A stretch of 7,462 nucleotides of DNA from CG2-30-40-21 sp043806395 (GCA_043806395.1 JAZDHC010000137.1:1-7462), one strand, 5' to 3'; shown: positions 1 through 6,595, numbered from the stretch's first letter. The notes: a model not told the origin generated them from the sequence alone. Translations and numbers: made by a program.

Positions 1-45
1 TATAATCAGAATGGGGTTAAAAATCTATCTAATTGGAGGAATATT

Positions 46-150
46 ATGGGTGAGAAAAAGAGGGAAAATTTCACGGCACAGGAGAAGGTCTGTATCCTGA
101 AGCAACATTTTGTAGAGAAGAAAGCAGTATCAAATTTAGGCATGGGGTAA
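46..150 (+). pseudogene. N-terminal remnant of a transposase first ORF (HTH type)
   Basis: An ATG preceded by GGAGGA (35-40, 5-nt spacer) opens a 34-codon frame beginning MGEKKRENFTAQEKVCILKQ and ending in a stop after VSNLGMG. The basic start, the FTAQEKVxIL run and the following VEKKAVSNL resemble the first helix-turn-helix of IS3-type or related orfA transposase proteins, where one expects a continuation such as LCDEYG and a W/Y-rich segment. Here the reading frame ends at that point, and I find no continuation in the other frames of the next 150 bases. I read it as a decayed insertion-sequence scar. A TATAAT at positions 1-6 could be its old -10 box, but the -35 region lies outside the window. 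The family assignment rests on memory of the motif only. Confidence 0.5.
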
Positions 151-178
151 AATTCAACTACGCAGCTTGAAGTTTTAC

Positions 179-207
179 TTGACTTTTTTAAGTAATAGTA
201 GTATAAT
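179..207 (+). promoter_or_regulatory. Near-consensus sigma70 promoter
   Basis: TTGACT (179-184) and a perfect TATAAT (202-207) are separated by 17 bp, which is the optimal sigma70 geometry. Transcription would start near 213-215 and read a leader of about 115 nt into the small-protein/nucleotidyltransferase genes and possibly the solute-binding protein gene after them. It lies just downstream of the transposase scar. The match is visible in the sequence; its activity is inferred. Confidence 0.6.
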
Positions 208-221
208 TTTGGAATGAGTTA

Positions 222-249
222 CCCTGTAGAGATAGGGCTTGTCTTTTTT
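222..249 (+). terminator. Leader hairpin with T-run, possible attenuator
   Basis: CCCTGT (222-227) pairs with ATAGGG (232-237, one G-T pair) around an AGAG loop, and a run of six T occurs at 244-249. The hairpin begins about 8 nt after the predicted start of the promoter at 179-207, so it could act as an early terminator or attenuator, or end a very short RNA. The 6-nt gap between stem and T-run is longer than in a classical intrinsic terminator, so this is a weak call. Confidence 0.3.
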
Positions 250-330
250 GTGCAAATTCTATCGGGTTTCGTCTGCAATTGGAACATAGTAATGTCATGT
301 TCAATAATAAGATAAGGATTGTGTGGAATT

Positions 331-546
331 ATGAATATTAAAAACCGTTCAAATCATAAGATATACATTCAATTACTTCGTCAAATGTCGCCTGAAAAAA
401 GGTTGCTTAAGGCATTTGAACTGTCCGAATTTTCTATGCAGTTGTTTATTTGTGGATTACACAAGAGGTTTCCGAATCTTCAAGATGAAGAATTTAAAAA
501 AATACTTCTGGAGCGTCTGGATAAATGTCACAACAGGAATTATTAA
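331..546 (+). CDS. Small conserved-type protein paired with a nucleotidyltransferase
   Basis: A 71-aa protein from ATG 331, with a weak GTGGA (323-327) ahead of it. A TTG at 319 in the same frame directly abuts AAGGA and is a less attractive start. The sequence is helical and charged: MSPEKRLLKAFELSEFSMQL in the middle, then GLHKRFPNLQDEEFKKILLERL and a C-terminal CHNRNY. I recall short proteins of this shape (ELSE, a GL-RRFP segment, an acidic patch, an ERL tail) encoded just upstream of AbiEii-like nucleotidyltransferases in environmental bacteria. The 22-nt overlap with the next gene implies translational coupling and a joint role, for example as antitoxin or regulatory partner. It has no signal peptide or TM segment, so it should be cytoplasmic. 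The molecular function is unknown. Confidence 0.7.
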   Translation: MNIKNRSNHKIYIQLLRQMSPEKRLLKAFELSEFSMQLFICGLHKRFPNLQDEEFKKILLERLDKCHNRNY

Positions 547-1091
547 AGAAGGTTATTCAAGTACTTGATCGGACTGGGATACAATATATGATAACTGGTT
601 CTGTCGTTTCAAGCTTACAAGGTGAACCACGGTCTACCCATGATATAGATATGGTCATTGCTATTCAAAAATCAGTAGCAACAAAATTAGTTGAAGCTTT
701 CCCACCACCCAATTTTTATTTGGACGAAGAAAGCATTTTTGATGCAATTAACAGGCAGAGTATGTTCAATCTGATTGATGTAAACGCAGGAGATAAGGTT
801 GATTTTTGGATATTAACCGACGATTCTTTTGACCACTCACGCTTTTCACGCAAGGTTAGTGAAGAGTTTATGGGCTTAAAAATGCAAGTTTCAAGTCCAG
901 AAGACACAATCTTATCCAAATTAAGATGGGCAAAACTTTCTGGTGGAAGTGAAAAACAATTTACCGATGCCTTACGAGTCTATGAAGTGCAGTATGGAAA
1001 ATTAGACATAGATTATCTGGAACATTGGGTAAAGAAATTAAACATTGAATCATTATGGAAACAATTAGTAGACGAAGCGGAAACATCATAA
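525..1091 (+). CDS. Nucleotidyltransferase-fold protein (AbiEii/DUF6036-like)
   Basis: A 188-aa protein from ATG 525; GGAG (510-513) lies 11 nt upstream, inside the preceding gene. The N-terminal part shows the DNA polymerase beta-type nucleotidyltransferase fold: a helix followed by MITGSVVSSL (GS motif, residues 24-26), then STHDIDMVI with the metal-binding pair D40/D42, and a third acidic strand KVDFW with D93. The C-terminal part contains SPEDTILSKLRWAK and an ALRVYEVQ helix, typical of small standalone nucleotidyltransferases annotated as DUF6036 or AbiEii-like. All three catalytic acidic residues are present, so the enzyme is probably active. Relatives transfer nucleotides to RNA or protein targets, and AbiEii types are toxins of abortive-infection systems. 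Its overlap with the 71-aa gene supports a two-gene module; which of the two would be toxin is not clear. The substrate cannot be read from sequence. Confidence 0.8.
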   Translation: MSQQELLKKVIQVLDRTGIQYMITGSVVSSLQGEPRSTHDIDMVIAIQKSVATKLVEAFPPPNFYLDEESIFDAINRQSMFNLIDVNAGDKVDFWILTDDSFDHSRFSRKVSEEFMGLKMQVSSPEDTILSKLRWAKLSGGSEKQFTDALRVYEVQYGKLDIDYLEHWVKKLNIESLWKQLVDEAETS

Positions 1092-1102
1092 AGGAGATAA
1101 AT

Positions 1103-2650
1103 ATGACAAAATACATCATGATTCTAATGGCTACCATTTTATTATCAAATTGTGCCTCACAAAAGGATACCAATATCCTCAGATTAAGGCTTTCCTCTGA
1201 CCCAACTACCCTTGACCCGGCACTTATGGTAGATGTGGTTGGTGGCATAGTCAGTGCCAAGATATTCAATGGGCTGGTGAAATATGGGGATGACATGAAG
1301 ATTGTAAGCGATATTGCCAAAAAATGGGATATTTCGCCAGATGGAAAATCGTACACATTCTACCTTAACAATGATGTGAAGTTTGCGAATGGACGATTAT
1401 TGGATGCAAATGATATTAAGTATTCATTTGAGCGGATACTTAATCCGGAGACAAAGTCACCACGGAGATGGGTGTTTAAGGATGTGTTGGGTGCAGATAA
1501 GACTGAGGATGGAGTTGTTGAGGGGTTTGTGGTGAAAGATGCCTATACTTTCCAGATTATTCTCACAAAACCATTCTCTCCATTTTTAGGATTTCTGGCT
1601 ATGCCGGCTGGATATATTGTTCCCATAGAAGAGGTGAAGAAATGGGGTGAGGATTTTTCTGAGCATGTAGTGGGTACGGGACCATTTAAGATGACTAAAT
1701 GGGTGCATGATGATGTGCTTGTTTTAGAAAAAAATACAGAATATTTTGATAAAAAGCCAGAGGTGGATGGTATTGAATATAGAATAATCCCGGAGGAGCT
1801 TACTGCCATGGCTGAGTTTGAGTCTGGGACGCTTGACGCTATTGGATTGCCTATGACAGAGTTTGAAAGATTCACAACAACAGAAAAATGGAAGAAAAAT
1901 ATCGTGGGTCAGGTAGGGTTGAATGCCTATTATCTGGGTATAAATTGCCAGAAGAAACCATTCGACGATGTCAGGGTACGGCAGGCTTTGAATTATGCTA
2001 TAGATAAAAAGGCAATTTTAGAAACAGTCCTGCAAAATCAGGGTGTTCTCTCCCATGGTTCTATTCCACCAATCCTGCCCGGGTATAATTGCAAATTACC
2101 TGCCTATGAACGAAATGTGCAGAAGGCTAAAGAGCTGTTAAAAGATGCCGGGTGTCAAAATTTAAGCCTGAAAATATATCAAAAGCCGAGTCGTGAGGCA
2201 TTGAATATTACTGAGGTAATACAGTCACAGCTAAAGGATGTTGGTATCACGGCAGAAATTGTTCAGATTGAGTGGAGTGCCTTAAAAGAGATGATCAATC
2301 AGGGTAAGTGCGATACCTTTTATCTTGCCTGGCTGGCAGATTATCCAGATGCAGAAAACTTTCTTGCCCCATTATTTCATTCGGCAAATTTTGGTGCTGG
2401 CGGGAATCGTGCTCAATACAAGAACGAAAAAGTAGACAAATTAATTGAGACTGCTCAGGCAACCTCGGATGAAAAGAAAAGGAATAAGATTTATCAGCAG
2501 ATTGAGACTATTATCCATGACGATGCCCCCTGGGTCTTTTTGTGGCATCAAAAGGAATTTGCTGTGCATCAAAGCTGGATTAAGGGTTACAAGTGTTTTT
2601 CTATATATAATGCAGATAAGGGTGTGGGTGTGGGGATTGATAGCAAATAA
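1103..2650 (+). CDS. Peptide-type ABC transporter solute-binding lipoprotein (SBP family 5)
   Basis: A 515-aa protein. ATG 1103 is preferred because AAGGAG (1091-1096) lies 6 nt upstream and the frame then starts with a lipoprotein signal: a short hydrophobic stretch, then LSNC with Cys17 as the lipidation site (Asn at -1 is permitted but not the commonest). An in-frame ATG at 1055 would bury this signal behind 16 polar residues. The body matches SBP_bac_5 (DppA/OppA type): TTLDPA (35-40), the family signature around 72-112 (AKKWDISPDGKSYTF, then NGRLLDANDIKYSFERI), a DVRVRQALNYAIDKK helix and YPDAENFLAPLF near 414. The protein would capture peptides or similar solutes outside the inner membrane and deliver them to an ABC permease. 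No permease or ATPase gene is visible. It follows the nucleotidyltransferase stop by 11 nt and may share its transcript. The exact ligand is unknown. Confidence 0.93.
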   Translation: MTKYIMILMATILLSNCASQKDTNILRLRLSSDPTTLDPALMVDVVGGIVSAKIFNGLVKYGDDMKIVSDIAKKWDISPDGKSYTFYLNNDVKFANGRLLDANDIKYSFERILNPETKSPRRWVFKDVLGADKTEDGVVEGFVVKDAYTFQIILTKPFSPFLGFLAMPAGYIVPIEEVKKWGEDFSEHVVGTGPFKMTKWVHDDVLVLEKNTEYFDKKPEVDGIEYRIIPEELTAMAEFESGTLDAIGLPMTEFERFTTTEKWKKNIVGQVGLNAYYLGINCQKKPFDDVRVRQALNYAIDKKAILETVLQNQGVLSHGSIPPILPGYNCKLPAYERNVQKAKELLKDAGCQNLSLKIYQKPSREALNITEVIQSQLKDVGITAEIVQIEWSALKEMINQGKCDTFYLAWLADYPDAENFLAPLFHSANFGAGGNRAQYKNEKVDKLIETAQATSDEKKRNKIYQQIETIIHDDAPWVFLWHQKEFAVHQSWIKGYKCFSIYNADKGVGVGIDSK

Positions 2651-2658
2651 AGTAACTA

Positions 2659-2763
2659 TTTAGCCACGAATTACACGAATGAGAAAAGAATAACAATTCT
2701 ACTGATTTACTGAATTTTGGAAAAGAAAAATTCGTGTCCATTCGTGTTTATTCGTGGCTAAAA
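2659..2763. repeat. Dispersed-type repeat with inverted arms, 10-bp period
   Basis: The right arm consists of three consecutive 10-bp units, TTCGTGTCCA, TTCGTGTTTA and TTCGTGGCTA (2731-2760), with GTG at exactly 10-bp spacing. The left arm (2659-2681, TTTAGCCACGAA then TTACACGAATG) is the reverse complement of two such units and pairs with 2739-2762 with one substitution and one indel. The element fills the gap between the solute-binding protein and phosphomutase genes. As RNA it would fold into a long hairpin that could end or protect the upstream mRNA. Similar motifs are common between genes in some environmental genomes (recollection, not checked). Confidence 0.8.
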
Positions 2764-2821
2764 ATCTTTGTATTCATTTGTAGCTGAGTAATTACCAAAC
2801 AAAGTGAAGGGGGAAAGAGAT

Positions 2822-4162
2822 ATGTTCGTTAATTCATCAATGTTTAAGGCATATGATATTCGGGGGATTTATCCTGATCAATTGAACGAGGATGTAATTT
2901 ATCAGATAGGCAAGGCATTTGTAGAGTTTGTCAAGCCAAAAACCGTTGCGATTGGATACGATATTCGCCTTTCCTCCCCATCATTGTTTATTGCCTTGAG
3001 TCAGGGGATTATGGATATGGGCGTAGCCGTTGTTGACCTTGGAGAGGTGTCCACAGACATGGTTTACTTTGCAGTGCCATGGCTTGGATGCGATAGCGGC
3101 ATTATGTTGACAGCCTCTCATAACCCTCCCCAATATAATGGGATGAAAATGGTCAGGGAGCAATCCATACCCATATCAGGGGATACAGGCATATACGAGA
3201 TTCGGGATCTGGCTATTAAACAAGAATTTACCTCGTCTGATAAAAAGGGTGTATTGACCTCAAGGGATATCTATGATGAATATGTGAAACATATACTTTC
3301 CTTTATCAATCCAGAGGTATTAAAGCCTTACAAAATAGTAGCTGATGCAGGCAATGGGGTTGGTGGCAAGGTGGTTTCAGGGATTGTTAAGAGACTACCT
3401 GTTGAGATAATACCCATGAATTTTGAGCCAGATGGAAGATTTCCAAATGGAGAACCAAACCCTTTACTTGAAGAAAAGCGGGTTGAGATCATAGAAAGGG
3501 TAAAACATGAAAAAGCTGATCTTGGTGTTGCTTGGGATGGGGATGCTGACAGGTGTTTTTTTATTGACGAAAATGGTGATTTCATTGATGGTTATTATAT
3601 TACTGCCCTTCTGGCTGAGGCATTCCTGAAAAAAAAGCCAGGGTCAAAAATAATTTTTGACCCACGACTGATATGGGCAAACATTGATGTGGTTAAGCAA
3701 TATAACGGTATCCCTCTTATTAATAAATCAGGGCATGCCTTTATCAAGGAAAGGATGCGAACAGAAGATGCCCTTTTTGCCGGAGAGATGAGTGGCCATT
3801 ATTATTTCAAGGATAACTATTATGCAGATAATGGCATGATTCCTCTTGTTTTGATTCTGGAATTGATGTCTATAACCAATAAGTCGTTAGCGGAATTGCT
3901 GTTACCCTTGAAATCAAAGTATTTCATCTCTGGTGAGATAAATTGTGTTGTTGATTCTCCAGCAGAGAAGATAAGGGAGATTGAGGAATATTACAAGGAT
4001 GGTGAGATTACGCGCATTGATGGACTGTCTGTGGAATATCAGGAATGGCGATTTAATCTTCGTTCATCAAATACAGAACCACTTATTCGGCTTAATATCG
4101 AGGCAAAAAGCAAGGGGTTGTTAGAGGAAAAGACAGGGGAACTGAGGAATAGGTTGGGATAG
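2822..4162 (+). CDS. manB: Phosphomannomutase/phosphoglucomutase
   Basis: A 446-aa alpha-D-phosphohexomutase of normal length. ATG 2822 is chosen because AAGGGGG (2807-2813) lies 8 nt upstream; an in-frame GTG at 2804 overlaps that ribosome-binding site. It interconverts hexose 1- and 6-phosphates through a phosphoserine, supplying GDP-mannose or UDP-glucose precursors for surface polysaccharide. All four family loops are intact: the N-terminal FKAYDIRG, the catalytic TASHNP with Ser99, the Mg-binding DGDADR at 239-244, the sugar-specificity GEMSGH at 321-326, and the phosphate-binding RSSNTEP at 414-420. GEMSGH, rather than the GlmM-type GEQSGH, favours a bifunctional mannose/glucose enzyme (AlgC/ManB type). 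It is followed after 5 nt by a membrane-protein gene, probably in the same operon. No clear promoter is seen in the repeat-bearing upstream gap. The gene symbol denotes the family; substrate preference is not proven. Confidence 0.95.
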   Translation: MFVNSSMFKAYDIRGIYPDQLNEDVIYQIGKAFVEFVKPKTVAIGYDIRLSSPSLFIALSQGIMDMGVAVVDLGEVSTDMVYFAVPWLGCDSGIMLTASHNPPQYNGMKMVREQSIPISGDTGIYEIRDLAIKQEFTSSDKKGVLTSRDIYDEYVKHILSFINPEVLKPYKIVADAGNGVGGKVVSGIVKRLPVEIIPMNFEPDGRFPNGEPNPLLEEKRVEIIERVKHEKADLGVAWDGDADRCFFIDENGDFIDGYYITALLAEAFLKKKPGSKIIFDPRLIWANIDVVKQYNGIPLINKSGHAFIKERMRTEDALFAGEMSGHYYFKDNYYADNGMIPLVLILELMSITNKSLAELLLPLKSKYFISGEINCVVDSPAEKIREIEEYYKDGEITRIDGLSVEYQEWRFNLRSSNTEPLIRLNIEAKSKGLLEEKTGELRNRLG

Positions 4163-4167
4163 GAAAT

Positions 4168-4602
4168 ATGCGTAACAATGAAACTAACAAAAACCATAAT
4201 CTTATATTCCTCGGTGGGTTTGCTGTGTTCTGGATATTTATGATGCTGATTATGGCAGGTCTTGGAAAGGGATGGAATGCTTGTGAAAACAAGATGTTGC
4301 AGGGATCATTATTCTCATGGTGGCATGGTGATGCCTCATCCTCACAACAGCCTGCTGGAACAATAGAGGTTTTGTCAACCAAGAGTAATGAGGAGTTATT
4401 GGATAGCAATGAGTTAATGCCATCTAATACATTTTTCCCACCAATGTATCATGAATCGTCGTATGAAGGGTCAAAGGAGAAATGGTATAATTCTATTGAT
4501 ACGAAGCCTATGAAAGCCATAAGGTTTGGACGGGAAAGGGATGCCAGTGGTGTTCAAAATGATGTGCATATTATTGCCATGCCAGGGTATTTTTTTAAGT
4601 AA
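4168..4602 (+). CDS. Hypothetical single-pass membrane protein downstream of the phosphomutase
   Basis: A 144-aa protein I do not recognise. ATG 4168 follows the phosphomutase stop by 5 nt with AGGA (4161-4164) as a short ribosome-binding site, so the two genes are probably co-transcribed and coupled. A polar, Asn/Lys-rich N-terminus is followed by one hydrophobic segment, about residues 12-33 (NLIFLGGFAVFWIFMMLIMA). About 110 residues of low-complexity-leaning polar sequence rich in Ser, Glu, Asn and Trp come next, ending in IIAMPGYFFK. The few basic residues before the TM helix suggest an N-in anchor with the bulk outside the membrane. No catalytic motif or lipobox is visible. It could be an envelope-associated partner in polysaccharide synthesis, but only the position suggests this. 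The 5-nt spacing and uninterrupted frame support it as a real gene. Confidence 0.7.
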   Translation: MRNNETNKNHNLIFLGGFAVFWIFMMLIMAGLGKGWNACENKMLQGSLFSWWHGDASSSQQPAGTIEVLSTKSNEELLDSNELMPSNTFFPPMYHESSYEGSKEKWYNSIDTKPMKAIRFGRERDASGVQNDVHIIAMPGYFFK

Positions 4603-4603
4603 T

Positions 4604-4903
4604 TACTCAGCCACCAAGACACTATGGCACAAAGTCTCACAAAAGGATTTTGGTTATTGCACAATAAAGTGTGGAATTCTCTCAGGCGTCGTTACTAAAT
4701 GTGTAAGATGGAGATTTGCCACTAAGACACCAAGACACTAAAAAAACACTAAGAATATCTTCCTTTGTGTCTTCCTTCGTGCCTTTGTGGTTAATCCCTT
4801 CTCTTTCCACAAAATATTGAGCAATTACGGATTTTGTTATACTCTGTCACTAATTTAATATCATTCGTGATCCTTTGCGTCTTTGAGTCTTAGTGGCTGA
4901 GTA
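4604..4903. repeat. Nested inverted repeats of 8-bp CTTxGTGx units
   Basis: This gene-free stretch carries four related arms. Outer pair: 4604-4620 and 4887-4903 are reverse complements at 16 of 17 positions (TACTCAGCCACCAAGAC against GTCTTAGTGGCTGAGTA). Each arm consists of octamers: ACCAAGAC, ACTATGGC, ACAAAGTC on the left (4613-4636) and CTTTGCGT, CTTTGAGT, CTTAGTGG on the right (4873-4896). Inner pair: ACTAAGAC and ACCAAGAC (4721-4736) face CTTTGTGT, CTTCGTGC and CTTTGTGG (4763-4790), with a 4-bp CTTC inserted after the first unit. The inner pair can form an imperfect hairpin around a loop of about 20 nt. Between the outer and inner arms (about 4640-4715 and 4795-4870) I see no gene, RNA or binding site. 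The 345 bases from the end of the membrane-protein gene to the tRNA are therefore repeat-derived. Confidence 0.75.
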
Positions 4904-4907
4904 TAAT
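4902..4907 (+). promoter_or_regulatory. Candidate -10 box for tRNA-Ala
   Basis: A perfect TATAAT lies 40 bp before the tRNA and overlaps the end of the right outer repeat arm. No good -35 stands at 17 bp; the position is occupied by GTCTTT, and the repeat octamers TTGCGT and TTGAGT are at unsuitable spacings of 21 and 13 bp. If used, it would give a leader of about 34 nt. This is a weak call based on one hexamer. Confidence 0.28.
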
Positions 4908-4947
4908 ATGGTATCACAGCTTCCAGCCTGTGAACAAGTTAAAATAT

Positions 4948-5023
4948 GGGGGATTAGCTCAGGTGGTAGAGCGACTGCTTCGCATGTAGTAGGTCAGGGG
5001 TTCGAGTCCCCTATCCTCCACCA
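4948..5023 (+). tRNA. tRNA-Ala, anticodon CGC
   Basis: A full 76-nt cloverleaf with encoded CCA. Acceptor stem: GGGGGAT pairs with ATCCTCC. D-arm: GCTC/GAGC. Anticodon stem: ACTGC/GTAGT (one G-U) around loop TTCGCAT, placing CGC at 4981-4983 to read GCG. Variable loop: AGGTC. T-arm: AGGGG-TTCGAGT-CCCCT. The third acceptor pair is G3-U70, the alanine identity determinant, which agrees with the anticodon. It stands alone and converges with metG, whose stop lies 49 nt away. I see no obvious intrinsic terminator after it. Confidence 0.97.
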
Positions 5024-5071
5024 TAATAGTCTGTCACAAAATAAAAGCTGAATAGTTACATTTTTGGTTGC

Positions 5072-6595
5072 CTAACCTGTTATCCTCGCATAAATTGGCT
5101 CAGCAGGTGGGATAACTTTTTTACCACATTGCAATCCTCCCCACTTGAGACAGTCAAGTCGTTGCTCAGTCAAGGGAACATCCATCCCCAGATGTGTCCA
5201 TATTCTTTCAGCTATTCCCGGAATAAACGGACTGACAAGTATGGCTGTAATACGAATAGACTCAAGCAGATTATAAAGTACAAAGGAGAGTTTATCGGTT
5301 TTTCCTTCCTTAAACAGTACCCATGGTGCATTTTTATCCACGAATCGGTTGCATTCCCCAATCAATTCCCAGATATTGGACAGGGCATTATGGAACTCCA
5401 ACCTGCACATTGCGTTATCCACAAGTGGAATGATTCGCAATGCTGTTTCCTTGAGTGGATTATCCCCTTCTTGTGCTGATGGAATATTGCCATCAAAATA
5501 TTTATTAACCATGGCAATTGTCCTTGAAACAAGGTTGCCCAGGTCATTTGCAAGGTCGCTATTTACCCGATGGATCAATCCATCATGGGAAAAATCGCCA
5601 TCCTGACCAAAGGGGACTGCCCTCAGCAAAAAGTATCGATAGCCATCTACCCCCACCTGCTTAATAATATCATCTGGATTAATTGCATTTCCAGATGATT
5701 TTGACATCTTTTTGCCATCAACCGTCCACCATCCATGAACAGCAACCATTTTTGGCAATTCAAGACCAGCAGCAATAAGCATGGTAGGCCAGATAATAGC
5801 GTGAAATTTAAGAATATCCTTGCCAACAATATGTACATCTGCAGGCCAGAGCGACTTAAACCTTTCCTCATCTTCCATATATCCTGCTGCTGTGATATAA
5901 TTTATCAACGCATCAAACCAGACATAAATAATCTCACCCTTATCAGACACAGGCACAGGTATGCCCCAATCAAAGGTAGACCTGCTGATGCTCAAGTCTT
6001 TTAGCCCACCCTTAATAATATTGATTATCTCCTGACCACGATTTTCAGGCATGATGAACCCGGGGTTTTTGTCTAAATAATCAAGTAAATCTTGGGCATA
6101 AGCAGACATACGAAAAAAATACCCCTCTTCCTCAAGCCGTTCTAACTGCCTGCCGCAGGATGGACATTTTTGGTCATCAACCTGTCCATCCGGGCAATAT
6201 GTTTCACACGGGGTACAATACCATCCCTCATACTTGCCACGATAAATATCACCCTTTTCATATAGTTTGAGAAAAAAAGCGGTTACTGCTTTTTTATGGC
6301 GGTTTTCAGTGGTACGAATAAAATCATTATTAGAGATGTTGAGCCTTTCCCATAATCCCTTGAAATTTTCTACCACCCTGTCTGCCAACTGCTGAGGCGT
6401 TTCACTCCTTTCTTTAGCTGCCCGTTCAATCTTCTGTCCATGCTCATCCGTACCAGTAAGGAAAAATACATCCTCTCCAGCCAACCTCTTGTATCGTGCC
6501 AGAACATCCGCAGCTACATTGGTATATGAATGCCCAATATGAGGGGCATCATTGACATAATATAGGGGAGTGGTAATGTAAGTTTTTTTTGACAT
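5072..6595 (-). CDS. metG: Methionyl-tRNA synthetase (compact form)
   Basis: A 507-aa class I aminoacyl-tRNA synthetase charging tRNA-Met with methionine in the cytoplasm. The start at 6595 is set by AAGGAG (complement of 6601-6606) 5 nt upstream and by MSKKTYITTPLYYVND at the N-terminus; an open frame extends to 6685 but carries no family sequence. Signatures in order: PHIGHS (HIGH at 19-22), TGTDEHGQK (47-55), a single zinc knuckle with Cys127, Cys130, Cys144 and Cys147, WFDAL (226-230), and KMSKS (296-300), then an alpha-helical anticodon-binding domain. The chain ends at PIYARITG, so it lacks the C-terminal Trbp111-like tRNA-binding/dimerisation domain found in longer MetRS; compact forms are well known. 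It lies downstream of hicB on the same strand, separated by a 181-nt leader containing the hicA remnant. Confidence 0.97.
   Translation of the reverse strand: MSKKTYITTPLYYVNDAPHIGHSYTNVAADVLARYKRLAGEDVFFLTGTDEHGQKIERAAKERSETPQQLADRVVENFKGLWERLNISNNDFIRTTENRHKKAVTAFFLKLYEKGDIYRGKYEGWYCTPCETYCPDGQVDDQKCPSCGRQLERLEEEGYFFRMSAYAQDLLDYLDKNPGFIMPENRGQEIINIIKGGLKDLSISRSTFDWGIPVPVSDKGEIIYVWFDALINYITAAGYMEDEERFKSLWPADVHIVGKDILKFHAIIWPTMLIAAGLELPKMVAVHGWWTVDGKKMSKSSGNAINPDDIIKQVGVDGYRYFLLRAVPFGQDGDFSHDGLIHRVNSDLANDLGNLVSRTIAMVNKYFDGNIPSAQEGDNPLKETALRIIPLVDNAMCRLEFHNALSNIWELIGECNRFVDKNAPWVLFKEGKTDKLSFVLYNLLESIRITAILVSPFIPGIAERIWTHLGMDVPLTEQRLDCLKWGGLQCGKKVIPPAEPIYARITG

Noticed and set aside
1055..1102. 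Upstream ATG (1055) extending the solute-binding protein by 16 residues
   Set aside because: It overlaps the nucleotidyltransferase gene, has no good ribosome-binding site and would place a polar segment before the lipoprotein signal. ATG 1103 has AAGGAG at 6 nt.
961..1356. 131-codon frame on the - strand across the nucleotidyltransferase/SBP junction
   Set aside because: It lies opposite two well-supported genes and has no ribosome-binding site or family motif; an antisense shadow.
4526..4741. 71-codon frame running through the end of the membrane-protein gene into the repeats
   Set aside because: It starts inside another gene in a different frame, ends in octamer repeats and has no recognisable protein features.
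4604..4903. Possible CRISPR array
   Set aside because: The repeats are degenerate octamers in inverted arrangement without regular unique spacers, and no cas genes are in view.
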